64,000 bases of DNA from Streptomyces sp. SID14478 (GCF_010548525.1 NZ_JAAGMG010000100.1:53309-117308), one strand, 5' to 3'. Shown: positions 18,067 through 26,771, numbered from the stretch's first letter. The notes: a model not told the origin generated them from the sequence alone. Program-made: numbers and translations.

Positions 18067-18951
18067 TCAGAGTGGTCCCGTGTCCCGCGCTGCCTTGGCG
18101 AGTGCACGGACCAGTTCCGTCTCTCCGGCTGTCGGCCAGATCAGGGCCCAGCTCGCCATGGGGGCGTCGTGTGGGTGGAGATAATGGAGGCCGTGCCACT
18201 GGTAGTAGCGTGCGGCATCGCCGTGGACGAGGCTGATCGCCTCACCTGCCGCCACCACGGCGGCGAGCTCTTGGAACGAGGAGACCTTCGGGCCGCGCCG
18301 GATGGGCCGACCGCCGGGGGTGTGGGTGGGGACGAGTGTCTGGAGCCAGTAGTCGGGGACCGGTGTGGCGGAGTGGGGGAGGGGCCAGTCGGCCAGGTCC
18401 TCCATGCTGACGGTTTCCCGGCGGGCGAGGGGGTGGTTGGTGGCGACCATGAGAAGCAGGGGTTCGGTGATGACGATCGGGCCGACGGTGAGATCTGGTT
18501 CCCGGACGGGCAGCCAGGCCGTCGCCACGTCGACGGAGCCGTTCCTCAGGGGGCCGAAGGGGTCTGTGAAGATGATCTCTTGAATGCGGAGGTCGACCTC
18601 GGGGTGCCGACTCCGGAACAGGTCAAGTATGCGTACTTGGTCGTGTGCCTGGGGGCCGTGCAGTCCGAGGGTCAGAGTGCTGGTGGTGCCGCGGGCGGCA
18701 GCGGTCGCCGCGCGGGTGCCTTCGAGTATCTGCTGGTAGCCCGCGCTGAGGTTTTGCCGCAGTTGTGTGCCTATGGCAGTGAGCTCGACCTGGCGGCTGT
18801 TTCGGGCGAAGAGGCGCGCGCCGATCTGCCGTTCCTGTTTGGCGATCGACTGGCTCACTCGCGCCTGTGACACGTGCAGGCGGTCCGCGGTCCGGCCGAA
18901 GTGCAGTTCCTCGGCCAGCGTCAGGAAGATCTCGATGTCCCGTAGTTCCAT
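18067..18951 (-). CDS. LysR-family transcriptional regulator
   Basis: A 294-residue LysR regulator. The N-terminal winged helix is MELRDIEIFLTLAEELHFGR with TADRLHVSQARVSQSIAKQE, and the effector domain includes STLTLGLHGPQAHDQVRILD and the typical LLMVATNHPLARRETVSMED. The start at 18951 gives the standard LysR N-terminus; an upstream in-frame ATG adds 30 non-conserved residues. It is divergent from a broken cupin gene, its likely former target, because LysR genes usually regulate the divergently transcribed neighbour. Confidence 0.88.
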   Translation of the reverse strand: MELRDIEIFLTLAEELHFGRTADRLHVSQARVSQSIAKQERQIGARLFARNSRQVELTAIGTQLRQNLSAGYQQILEGTRAATAAARGTTSTLTLGLHGPQAHDQVRILDLFRSRHPEVDLRIQEIIFTDPFGPLRNGSVDVATAWLPVREPDLTVGPIVITEPLLLMVATNHPLARRETVSMEDLADWPLPHSATPVPDYWLQTLVPTHTPGGRPIRRGPKVSSFQELAAVVAAGEAISLVHGDAARYYQWHGLHYLHPHDAPMASWALIWPTAGETELVRALAKAARDTGPL

Positions 18952-19081
18952 TGCCCCCGCCTTCAGCGATAACTCCTCGGTTATCAGACCATATGAAGCC
19001 GGGGATTGTTCGCGCGTTTCCCGCGCTGCATCCTGGGTCACGTCCTCTCCGAGGGCATCCCATTGGTAATCAGCTCAGGCG

Positions 19082-19445
19082 CAGGGAGATGCCGTGCTCA
19101 CACCGCCGGGTACGGCTTGGCCGTGGTGCTCGACGTCCTGGTCGTCTTCATCGGGCTCCGCTTCTTCTTCCAGTTGCGGGCCGCTGCCGCTGGCCACGGT
19201 GTGCCGGTCAAGGAGAACGGCGACCCCCCGTCCCGCCGAACGTGCCGCACGCCTTCGCGGCCGCGTCTGGTGAGGGCGCGGACGTCCTCATCGTGATCAC
19301 CCCGGGGGTGGAGCGCTTCGAGTACGTTCGTCATCTCGAGCGCATCGCGTACGGCAAGATCCCGCCGGAAAGCCTTCTGGAAATACAGGAGTTGTACGAC
19401 ACCTACTTCCAGCAGAGCGAGGCCGGGAACGCCGCTCGTGCCTGA
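19082..19445 (+). pseudogene. Broken cupin-domain gene
   Basis: The last frame reads PPNVPHAFAAASGEGADVLI with TPGVERFEYVRHLERIAYG and PPESLLEIQELYDTYFQ, the C-terminal half of a small single-domain cupin. The upstream half lies in other frames (a hydrophobic FIGLRFFFQL stretch), so the gene is frameshifted. It lies divergent to the LysR gene. Confidence 0.55.
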
Positions 19446-19524
19446 ACTTGCGAAGTCAGGACGCGAGCTCCCGGCGGCCGGGACCGGGCCCACAGCACTT
19501 GATGTATTGCGGCAAGGAGAAGAG

Positions 19525-20112
19525 ATGCGGTTGCGGAACATGATGGCGGTCGGTGCGGCAGTACTGGTGCTGACGGCGGTCAGCGGCTGCGGTAGCGACG
19601 AGGGCGGGGAGAAGAGCAGCGCGACCGGCGGTGACGGCTACGGGCAGTCGGCTGGCAGCGGGGGGCGGCTCACGGATACCGAGACGAACGGCCGTCCGAG
19701 CGCCGGGACCATGGCGGACATCGAGACGTTCGTCAGCCAGCGCACCACGTGCACCGATCTGCACCCGGAGGACAAGGACTCCGACCATGAGGACGACCCG
19801 GATGCGGAGTCGGTCGGCAAGCTGTGGGGCATCAAGGAGCGAGCCGTCTGCTGGGACGTCAAGGGCAACGGAGTCACGCTCATATCCATCAACGACATGA
19901 AGAGCTTTCAGACCCAGGCCGAGCAACGCGGTCCCGCCGGATACCTCCTCGGAGAGGACTTCGCCGTCACGGGCGGCCCCACGACCAGGGCCGGTCTCAA
20001 GGATTCCGGGCTCCTCGCTCTCGTCTGCGACCCGGAGACCCAGATCCCGAGTGGCTACACGAAGGAGAAGGGCCTCGTGGACGGTTGCACCTTGACCGAC
20101 TTCGTCTCATGA
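19525..20112 (+). CDS. Secreted lipoprotein of unknown function
   Basis: A 195-residue lipoprotein. A signal peptide ends with the lipobox VSGC, followed by a Ser/Gly-rich linker and a domain with several cysteines (RTTCTDLHPED, RAVCWDVKGNGVTLISIND, LLALVCDPE, VDGCTLTDFVS). The ATG at 19525 has AAGGAGA four to five bases upstream. Streptomyces encodes many related orphan lipoproteins. No pathway context is visible. Confidence 0.75.
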   Translation: MRLRNMMAVGAAVLVLTAVSGCGSDEGGEKSSATGGDGYGQSAGSGGRLTDTETNGRPSAGTMADIETFVSQRTTCTDLHPEDKDSDHEDDPDAESVGKLWGIKERAVCWDVKGNGVTLISINDMKSFQTQAEQRGPAGYLLGEDFAVTGGPTTRAGLKDSGLLALVCDPETQIPSGYTKEKGLVDGCTLTDFVS

Positions 20113-20214
20113 CGTCCCTCGGCCGATGAGCGTGCGGCGGTACGGGGGCAGCTGCGGCTGACCGCCACCTCGCTCCGCCGCGCGCAGCCGCCGCATTGGC
20201 GGGCTCGCTGGGCG

Positions 20215-21222
20215 GTGAGGAGATTCTCGATCGGCCGGCCACCTGCCGCTACGGCCTCCGTCGTCTCCGCGATCACCTCGGAGCCCGTCTCCCGCGATAC
20301 CCGCAACCGAGACCACGCCTCCCGCTCGGCCTTCGTCGCGGGGGACCTCGCCGGGGTACGGGGCCTGTTCGTCGGGCAGACGAGCGACGGCGTGGTGTGG
20401 GGGAGCCAGGCGGCACGCCTCGCTGCCGCGATGGGATCAGCGCCCGACCTCCCGCTGCTGACCGCGCACCTCGTGGCAGGCGGCGAGCACTGGCCCGATC
20501 GCTCCGTCTACCAGGGCGTGCACCAGGTGATCGGCGGCCGGGGACTGCTGCTGGAGGAGGGCCGGTGGACGAGCGTGGACATCACCGACCTGCCCACCCC
20601 GGTCACCTTGTCCCAGGGCGCGCAGCGGGTCGGGCAGGCACTGCATGAGGCGACCGAGGCGTATGTGGGCGAGCACGAGGAGGTAGGGGCGGATCTGTCC
20701 GGCGGTCTGGACTCCTCGACGCTCGTGCTGCTCGCGGCAAGCCGACGCCGGGTACGAGCGGTGTCCTACGGCGGGCCGCTGGCCAGTGCGGAGGACAGCC
20801 GGTTCGCCGACCGGGTCGCCGCGCACGCGGGTGTCGCCCATCACGTGTGCCGGGGCGGCCCGGACACGTGGCATTTCGCCGTCGCGCCGCCGGCCGCCAC
20901 GGACGGGCCGACCCTCTCCTCGGCGATCGCGGGCATGGACGCCGCCTACCTGGCCCCGGCGGCCGGGCTGGGGGTGCACCTGACGGGGCATGGCGGCGAC
21001 GTGGTGCTGGAGTCCTCCAGCGCCGCCTTCACCGGTCTCCTTCAGCACGGTGACCGCCGGGAAGCGAAGCGGCAGTTGGCGTCCTGGGCCCGGCTGCGTG
21101 ACCAGGCACCGGGGCCGCTGTGGCGGCAGGTGAAACAGGCGGCGGCGGCCTACGAGCGTGCTCACGACCGTAGGCCGAGATCCACCGGGAGCAGGAGGCA
21201 CCCGGTGGCGTCCTCTCGGTGA
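20215..21222 (+). pseudogene. Truncated asparagine-synthetase-like (lasso peptide cyclase-type) gene
   Basis: The frame contains a degenerate glutaminase-like N-terminal part (GLFVGQTSDGVVWGSQAARL, DRSVYQGVHQVIGGRGLLLE) and the ATP pyrophosphatase signature ADLSGGLDSSTLVLL, plus LTGHGGDVVLESS. This layout fits lasso-peptide macrolactam cyclases more than housekeeping AsnB. Such cyclases are about 600 residues; here the first 30 residues look foreign and the C-terminal third is missing, ending just before an IS remnant. No lasso precursor or leader peptidase is adjacent. I call it a remnant. Confidence 0.6.
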
Positions 21223-21253
21223 ATCTGCACTTGCCGGTGCTCGTATAGCGTGG

Positions 21254-21480
21254 ACCGTCCGCACCCCCTACTAGCACCACAGCGAACAACCCGCGCGGTA
21301 CCAGCAGTTCAACCGCGACCACGCCTGGCTGCGAGTCTCCGGCGAACGCGCCTTCGCGCAACTCAAGTCCTGGCGGCTCCTTCGACGGGCCAGATGCTCC
21401 ACCTGCCGCATCGGCACCATCGTCCAAGCCGTGCACACCCTGATGACCTGCGACTATTCAGGATGAAAGAGGTTCAGTAA
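21254..21480 (+). mobile_element. 3' remnant of an IS5-type element (same family as the one at 41.4-44.0 kb)
   Basis: One plus-strand frame encodes the transposase C-terminus (YQQFNRDHAWLRVSGERAFA, LKSWRLLRRARCSTCRIGTI). It is followed by the terminal repeat TTCAGGATGAAAGAGGTTC, which matches the right end of the element ending at 44038. The 5' part is gone. It abuts the last gene of the minus-strand biosynthetic operon, six bases away. Confidence 0.75.
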
Positions 21481-21486
21481 CGTCTC

Positions 21487-21729
21487 TCAAGCCTTATCCA
21501 CAGCCCACCGAGCGAGTACGTGTTGGGGGTGGTCCTGGGCCAACTCTGACAGCAGCCGAGAGACGTGACGTGCCTCGCGCACGCGGGTGATCGGGCTGCA
21601 GCGATGCGTGATGGTCACCGTGCCGTCGAGATGCTTCTGGTATCCGAAGGGCCGGTCGGGTGGGAGACGGCGAGGTGTTGTCATAGGTGCGGTGCGGGGC
21701 CTCACGGTGGCCAGGTCAGCGGCGCTCAT
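21487..21729 (-). CDS. Small basic unknown protein, end of the minus-strand operon
   Basis: An 80-residue protein whose start overlaps the end of the BFD-like gene by 14 bases, so it belongs to the operon. It is basic in the N-terminal half, contains YQKHLDGTVTITHRCSPITR in the middle and ends in a helix (HVSRLLSELAQDHPQHVLAR). No family is recognised. It ends six bases before the IS remnant, so its 3' end could have been altered. Confidence 0.55.
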   Translation of the reverse strand: MSAADLATVRPRTAPMTTPRRLPPDRPFGYQKHLDGTVTITHRCSPITRVREARHVSRLLSELAQDHPQHVLARWAVDKA

Positions 21730-21919
21730 GGTGGTCCTCCCTTGCTTCCAGGAGTTCTTCCAGGTCGATGATGCAGTCTCCGCATCCGGTGTTCGCGCTG
21801 GTGGTCTCCCGCAGTGTGGGGATGTCGCAGATTCCTGCCGCTATGGCGGAGAGCACCTCACTTTCCCGGACATCGGCGCACAAACAGATGACGGGGTCCT
21901 CACTCGTGTAGCTGGTCAC
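21716..21919 (-). CDS. BFD-like [2Fe-2S]-binding protein
   Basis: A 67-residue protein with the cysteine spacing of the bacterioferritin-associated ferredoxin/BFD domain: VICLCADVRESEVLSAIAAG, then TANTGCGDC-like SANTGCGDCIIDLEELLEA (C-x-C ... C-x2-C). BFD domains carry a [2Fe-2S] cluster and often serve as electron-transfer modules of amine or proline dehydrogenase-type enzymes. The GTG start at 21919 overlaps the aminotransferase stop (GTGA). Its coupling to the aminotransferase suggests a redox partner for a nearby step, but no flavin amine oxidase is in the operon. Confidence 0.75.
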   Translation of the reverse strand: MTSYTSEDPVICLCADVRESEVLSAIAAGICDIPTLRETTSANTGCGDCIIDLEELLEAREDHHERR

Positions 21920-23250
21920 GATGTCACCGTTGCGGCGGCCAGCTGTTGCAGGGCGAGGTCGAGGATGTCGGTCATGACGTCGAGGTCGCTGTCCTCGATG
22001 ACCAGCGGCGGGTGGATGTTGATGACGTTGGGAGCCATGCCGGTGGAAGCGACGATCAGACCCGCCTGGTGGGAGGCAGTGAGGCACAGGCGCCGCAGGG
22101 CGGGTGCGTGGTCGCCGGTGAGAACGAGCCTGGCGGCGCCGCCGAACGCTTGGACGCTGTGCACGAACTGGGGGTGCTGGAGGCGGAGTTGGTCCAGGCG
22201 TTTTCTGATCTTTCCTTCGAGGGAGAGGATGTCGCCTTCGGGGTCGGCCCACTGCGCCCAGCGGTCGAGGACGGCCCGGGTCACTCCCAGGGCGTGCGGC
22301 ATGCCGATGTAGGTGGAGGAATGGCTACCGGGCCGGTATGTCTGTGGTGCTGCCAGCGGTTCACGGGCCCAGATGGCGCTGAGGGCTGCGGCTCCGTTGG
22401 TGAGCGCCTTGCTGGCGACGATGATGTCGGGGGTTACTCCGGAGCGCTGGAATCCCCAGCGCGGGCCGGTCCGGTGCATGCCGGTGAAAATTTCGTCGGC
22501 GATCACAACGGCGCCATTGGAGCGGGCGTGGTCGACCGCAGCCCGCAGGAGGGCGTGGTCGGGTTCGGCCATGCCGCCGACGTTTTGCACGGACTCGAAG
22601 ATGAACGCGCTGACCTTGCGGCCGAAGCCGGCACCGCCCACGCCGGACAGCTCGGAGCCCCATCGGGTCGCCGCGCTGATGCAGCCGGTCGCGCAGCTGG
22701 TCTGGCTGGCGGCGGCGTGGGGGCACCGGCTGCAGTCGGGGCTCGGCAGGCGTACGACCTCCAGGCCCCATGCGGCCAGAAGTTCGCGGTAGCGAGGGCT
22801 GGAGCTGAGCATGCTGGTGACTCCGGACCTGCCGTGGAAGGAGCCTTCGAAGACGACGATGGTCCCTGGGCCGACAGCGCTGAACGCGATGCGTAGCGCT
22901 GTCTCCATGCCTTGCGCCCCGCCCAGGTCGAGCTCAATGCGTCCCGGAGCTCCAGTGGCTTCGCTGAAGAGCCGTTCTAGCCGAGCGAGTACGTCGAGCC
23001 GCAGGTCCGACTCGCAAAAGGAGGGGAGGGCAGGGAGCTGGTGGCAGTGGTCCAGGGCTTCGTGAAGGATCTGGCGGTCGTAGCCCCAGGCCACCATGCC
23101 GTTGGCGGCCTCGGCGTCCAGGTAGCGGCGGCCGTCGGCGGCCTGCAGATAGGAGCCCTCGGCGCTGACGAAGCGTGGCACGTTGTCTGCGCGGTAGATG
23201 AGGTTGCCCGCGCCGACGTGGTCGGGGATTCCAGGGTGGGTGTGGGTCAT
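21916..23250 (-). CDS. Class III PLP-dependent aminotransferase
   Basis: A 444-residue fold-type I class III aminotransferase (ornithine/GABA/glutamate-semialdehyde group). VVIADEIFTGMHRTGPRWGF is the conserved PLP-Asp region and IIVASKALTNG contains the Schiff-base Lys281. The N-terminus has the typical DGRRYLDAEAANGMVAWG. An insertion with four cysteines (CSRCPHAAASQTSCATGC) after residue 170 is unusual and could bind a metal. It overlaps the NDP-kinase-like gene by four bases (ATGA). It probably adds an amino group to an aldehyde or ketone made by the locus, or acts as a mutase. The substrate cannot be read from sequence. Confidence 0.88.
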   Translation of the reverse strand: MTHTHPGIPDHVGAGNLIYRADNVPRFVSAEGSYLQAADGRRYLDAEAANGMVAWGYDRQILHEALDHCHQLPALPSFCESDLRLDVLARLERLFSEATGAPGRIELDLGGAQGMETALRIAFSAVGPGTIVVFEGSFHGRSGVTSMLSSSPRYRELLAAWGLEVVRLPSPDCSRCPHAAASQTSCATGCISAATRWGSELSGVGGAGFGRKVSAFIFESVQNVGGMAEPDHALLRAAVDHARSNGAVVIADEIFTGMHRTGPRWGFQRSGVTPDIIVASKALTNGAAALSAIWAREPLAAPQTYRPGSHSSTYIGMPHALGVTRAVLDRWAQWADPEGDILSLEGKIRKRLDQLRLQHPQFVHSVQAFGGAARLVLTGDHAPALRRLCLTASHQAGLIVASTGMAPNVINIHPPLVIEDSDLDVMTDILDLALQQLAAATVTS

Positions 23251-24215
23251 GCGTGTGCTGCTTTCGGTCGCCAGTCCTCAGAGGTGCCTGTGGAGATGAG
23301 AGGGGTGACACCGGGTTCGTTGCAGTTGATCCAGCCAGTGAGGACAGTGAGTACGTCCCAGCGCGCCCGTCCCTCGGGCAGGGCGCAGCACGCCAGCAAA
23401 CCAAGCCATTCGTCGATCTTGTCTGCTGTCCGGTGCCGTACGGCGCACTCGCCCCATGCGTCGTTCCGCGCGGCCAGCCGGGCCAGACTCTTGCCGATGT
23501 CGAGATCGTGGGCGGGGATCTCGGTCTCGAGTTCCTGGATGAGTTGGGTGAGGTGCTGCTGGCGGTGCTCGCCTGCGTCCGTCCGCTCGTCGAAGAGGCT
23601 CTCGGCACACCAGGACCATCCGGCCTGGTAGGAGAAAAGCTGGAGCTCGCGCACGACGTCTGCTGGGTCGTCTGCGGTGTGCATGAAGTTGAAGAGACCG
23701 TTGACGCGCCCGATGCGCGTCCGCAGGTCGGTCTTGCGCGCAGCTGTTGGCTCGGCGGAGCCCTTGGCTGCGGTGAGGCGGGCACTGGCCGGCAGCCAGC
23801 GCGGCCGAGCGCGGTCTTCCACCAGAACCAGCAGGCTCCGTCCTGATCCCAGTAGATGGTCTACCACTGCGATCCGCTGCTGGGAGGCTGCGTTGAACTG
23901 ATAGCGCCACAGTTCGCGGGTCAGCAGGGGAGTGAAGCCGACAGGAGTGGCGGCGACGGGATGCCAGCCCTCGGAGCGCAGGGTGTCCAGGATGAGGCCG
24001 CAGCGGCGCCCGGCGACGGCGTCCGGCTTGAGGACGACAAAGGTGTGGTCGTACAAGCGGCCGGCGTGCAGCGGCTTTGTGAGAGAGACCAGCCCCTCAC
24101 GCATGTAGGTGTCGTGCCGGTAGGCGACACGTTTGGCGGTGTTCGGTGTCAACGGATCGAGGACGTTGGCCCCGATCGCGCTGCGCGGCTCAGCTGCGCT
24201 CGCTACCAGCTGCAT
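23247..24215 (-). CDS. NDP-kinase-like protein with a novel C-terminal extension
   Basis: A 322-residue protein. Residues 30-195 follow nucleoside diphosphate kinase: HTFVVLKPDAVAGRRCGLIL is the beta1/Kpn-start region and GLFNFMHTADDPADVVREL matches the active-site loop NVIHGSDS, with the catalytic His at position 179. A 60-residue insertion separates the two. The last 125 residues (QHLTQLIQELETEIPAHDLD, ECAVRHRTADKIDEWLGLLA) have no known family. It could phosphorylate an unusual nucleotide or sugar phosphate. The start at 24215 overlaps the upstream gene by 26 bases; a longer frame reading from 24356 is judged antisense noise. Confidence 0.7.
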   Translation of the reverse strand: MQLVASAAEPRSAIGANVLDPLTPNTAKRVAYRHDTYMREGLVSLTKPLHAGRLYDHTFVVLKPDAVAGRRCGLILDTLRSEGWHPVAATPVGFTPLLTRELWRYQFNAASQQRIAVVDHLLGSGRSLLVLVEDRARPRWLPASARLTAAKGSAEPTAARKTDLRTRIGRVNGLFNFMHTADDPADVVRELQLFSYQAGWSWCAESLFDERTDAGEHRQQHLTQLIQELETEIPAHDLDIGKSLARLAARNDAWGECAVRHRTADKIDEWLGLLACCALPEGRARWDVLTVLTGWINCNEPGVTPLISTGTSEDWRPKAAHA

Positions 24216-25035
24216 GATCCAGCTTCTTTCCGCCGAGTGGCATTGCGGTTCCGTCCACGAGGACGATGGGACTTCCGTCGTTGTGTTGGTGCTCGACCAA
24301 GGACAGGCGGCCCGCGGCAAAGGCGCGCACCGTCCACTCCAGACAGGGTCTGTCACTCAACTGTTTCTGCCTGAGTTCGTGGCTCCAGGCATCTGGCGGC
24401 TGTGGGCCCTCGGCTTCGAAGGGCACGGCAGGCCCCTGGCACAGGACCGCTCCGCCGTCCTGACTCGCGTCGACCAGGAAGCACGAGGTGCGGGTCGAGG
24501 CATGGCCCAGTGTGAGGGCGGAGTTGACGGGGTCCTTGCCCACGAGCGCCCGCTGGCCGGCTTGGTCCAAAATGCTGAGGTCGCCTGGATGCTGGTTGAT
24601 CATCCGTCCCCGGTACCGGGTGAGAAGGTCGCCTTCGATCCAGCGGTGGTAGGCCAACACCACGAGGTCGAGCGGTCCGTTGGCCGACTCCCACTCGATC
24701 AGACGAGTGTTCAGATCGTCGTGCCAGGCGCGAGCGCGACGGCGGTAGAGCGAGCGGGTCTGAGCATCACGTGAGTGCGACGCCAGGCCGCAGCGGGTGT
24801 CGAAGTCGCCAGGCCATGCCTCGATGCCGTGGGCTCGGGCGACGGCCAGCGCCGGCGACCGGGTGCCGTGAGAGACAACGAGGCTGACAGCAAAGCTGTC
24901 TGGATCCTGCTGTTGCAGATCGATCAGGGTCTGTAGATTCGCGCCAGTGGCCGACACGAGCACTCCGATGCGCAGCGGGCCGGAGCGTGAGACCCGGGTG
25001 AGAGCACGACCAGCCGACGCGACGTCGCTCAGCAC
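24190..25035 (-). CDS. PurN-like formyltransferase
   Basis: A 281-residue protein of the formyltransferase (PurN/Fmt) fold. IGVLVSATGANLQTLIDLQQ matches the glycinamide ribonucleotide formyltransferase start, MINQHPGDLSILDQ replaces the catalytic INIHPSLLP region with the His kept, and DASQDGGAVLCQGPAVP matches the DxGPII loop. It is longer and more diverged than housekeeping PurN, with an insertion around residues 95-125. Its place in the operon suggests N-formylation of an amine produced by the locus. The GTG start overlaps the NagA-like stop by seven bases. Confidence 0.75.
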   Translation of the reverse strand: MLSDVASAGRALTRVSRSGPLRIGVLVSATGANLQTLIDLQQQDPDSFAVSLVVSHGTRSPALAVARAHGIEAWPGDFDTRCGLASHSRDAQTRSLYRRRARAWHDDLNTRLIEWESANGPLDLVVLAYHRWIEGDLLTRYRGRMINQHPGDLSILDQAGQRALVGKDPVNSALTLGHASTRTSCFLVDASQDGGAVLCQGPAVPFEAEGPQPPDAWSHELRQKQLSDRPCLEWTVRAFAAGRLSLVEHQHNDGSPIVLVDGTAMPLGGKKLDHAAGSERS

Positions 25036-26216
25036 GCGTCAGCCGCCGACTGCAGGGCTCCCCAGCTGGCGTGCGTCGCCTGGAGTACACCCTCAGGAAG
25101 CTCATCTTGCTGGGGCGCGGCGAGCCCGAAGGCACGGTGAGCGGTCCCTGCAACCAGGTCCCAGAGGGCGTCGCCGGTGATGCTCTGCTCGGCCGCATTG
25201 GTCATCTGCTGGGCCAGGGGCTGAGATCCGGCGGCCACGATGCCACCCTCTTGGTACCAGAGCCCGTTCTCTTGGCCGACCGTGAGATCCTGCCCACCCA
25301 GCCGAGCGGAGTCACACCGGTCCGTCATCATCATTGAGTTCTCCAGGCCCATCAGTTGGACCGCGCGGCTGGCGATGGCCAGGTCGACATGCTCACCATC
25401 GAAGTTGATGCACGCGGCGATGCGGCCCGAGGCCGCCTCGTGCATGATCGCGGCCGGCACCGGTCCGGCTATCTGGTCCATGGTGTCCAGAGTCCAACCC
25501 GGCAGGTCGTAGGACCGCAGCGTCGCCTCCCTTGCCTCGCGGGCGCGCGAAGTACGGAACGCGTGACGGATGTTGAGCGGCATGTCATTGAAGAGATGGT
25601 CCGTCACCACCCGCGCGCCCTTGCCGTTCCACTCCGCTGCCCAGGCAAGATCAACGATCTCGGTCACCAACTGCGCGCTGTGGTGCGGATCGCTGCGCGT
25701 GAAGTGACCGAGCGCCGGACGCACACCGTGACCGAGGAGCGTGGGCACGATCCACTCGAAACCCGGGTGCCGGTCGTAGACCTGCCCGAAGAAGTCGGAG
25801 GCGGGCGTGAACGCGTCGGGGGAGAGGACCATGTAGACGAGGCCCAGATCGCCGAGACGGGCCAGACGCTCCCACTCGCTGCGGGTGGGAGCCCAGACGG
25901 TGGATGCAGGGGTGCCGCCGTGGCTGGAGAGCAGTGGCCCCTCAAGGGCGATGCCCACGACATGCGGGATGCGCCCGGCGCGCCGCATCCGGTCGTAACG
26001 CTGCATGAAGCGTTCGAAGTCGCCCAGCCTGTCGTGGTGCAGATAGAGCGTCGGAATACTCAGCACGCCTTCCTGCGTGCATACCTGCTCCAGACGTTCC
26101 AGATCGAGCTGAGAGAACTCCGAGAAGTCCACCCCGGCGAATCCGTGGCAGTGGACCTCTACGGGGAGCAGCGGCTGCGAGTGAGTCTGCTCAGCTGAGT
26201 CGGCCAGGATCTCCAT
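25029..26216 (-). CDS. NagA-like amidohydrolase
   Basis: A 395-residue amidohydrolase-superfamily protein resembling N-acetylglucosamine-6-phosphate deacetylase. VEVHCHGFAGVDFSEF is the HxH metal motif with the Gly-rich turn of NagA, GIALEGPLLSSHGGTPA matches the LEGPF metal-binding Glu region, and PALGHFTRSDPHH and TDHLFNDM fall where NagA has its His ligands. It may remove an acyl or formyl group, or open a cyclic amide, in the pathway. The first gene of the minus operon. ATG 26216 is chosen because GAGGAC lies seven to eight bases upstream; ATGs at 26231 and 26249 are less well placed. Confidence 0.75.
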   Translation of the reverse strand: MEILADSAEQTHSQPLLPVEVHCHGFAGVDFSEFSQLDLERLEQVCTQEGVLSIPTLYLHHDRLGDFERFMQRYDRMRRAGRIPHVVGIALEGPLLSSHGGTPASTVWAPTRSEWERLARLGDLGLVYMVLSPDAFTPASDFFGQVYDRHPGFEWIVPTLLGHGVRPALGHFTRSDPHHSAQLVTEIVDLAWAAEWNGKGARVVTDHLFNDMPLNIRHAFRTSRAREAREATLRSYDLPGWTLDTMDQIAGPVPAAIMHEAASGRIAACINFDGEHVDLAIASRAVQLMGLENSMMMTDRCDSARLGGQDLTVGQENGLWYQEGGIVAAGSQPLAQQMTNAAEQSITGDALWDLVAGTAHRAFGLAAPQQDELPEGVLQATHASWGALQSAADAC

Positions 26217-26279
26217 CAATAAAGTCCTCATCCTCTGACCCGACAGCATAGAGGCACTGCCAGGAATTTCTAGTCGGGG

Positions 26280-26310
26280 ACCCTAGCAGAGGAAGCCGAT
26301 GCAACGGCAA
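26280..26310 (-). promoter_or_regulatory. Possible promoter of the minus-strand operon
   Basis: On the minus strand TTGCCG (26310-26305) is followed after 19 bases by TAGGGT (26285-26280), about 60 bases before the NagA-like start. The spacing is one or two bases long for a housekeeping promoter, so this is tentative. Confidence 0.3.
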
Positions 26311-26743
26311 ATCGTAAGAGGCGGGCTTAGGCGGAAGTGAAGTGCTAGCGATCGGGCATTCGGGACGGGGCGGCAAGTGGTGTCGAATGCGTATCGCGAG
26401 GCGATTTGCGTAACCTCCGTTCGGCGCTTAAGTGAGGCTTGCCTAAGTCGATTCCATGGCGCAAAACGGACGTAACTTGGGCGCAATGTTGGATGTTCTC
26501 CAGTTGCGAATTGATACCTCTGGAGGTTCCTCTGAACTTCGCGAGCCGTCCCACGTAAGCGCAGGTGAGAGGGGTTGTAAGCAGCCCTGACCGTAGATCT
26601 TCCGGGCTTCAAGGCTCAGTTGCGGGCGAAATCCTCCGAGCGGGGCAGCATGGGCGATATTCTCCCGACGGCTGGTCGTGGAGGGCAAGAACCTGCTGCT
26701 CAGATGGGGCGCGATGGGAGAGTGTGACCTATGCCATACAAGG
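26311..26743. promoter_or_regulatory. Divergent intergenic control region
   Basis: About 430 bases between the two divergent biosynthetic operons, visibly richer in A/T than the flanking genes. No coding frame is convincing. It probably binds the regulator of the locus, but I found no clear long palindrome, and no regulator gene lies inside the cluster. Confidence 0.45.
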
Positions 26744-26771
26744 TTGACGCGTTTGCTCGGCGATGCATAAC
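26744..26771 (+). promoter_or_regulatory. Promoter of the plus-strand operon
   Basis: TTGACG (26744-26749), a 16-base spacer and CATAAC (26766-26771) form a good sigma-70-type promoter. It lies downstream of an in-frame ATG at 26731, which argues that translation of the first gene begins later, at the TTG at 26848. Confidence 0.55.
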
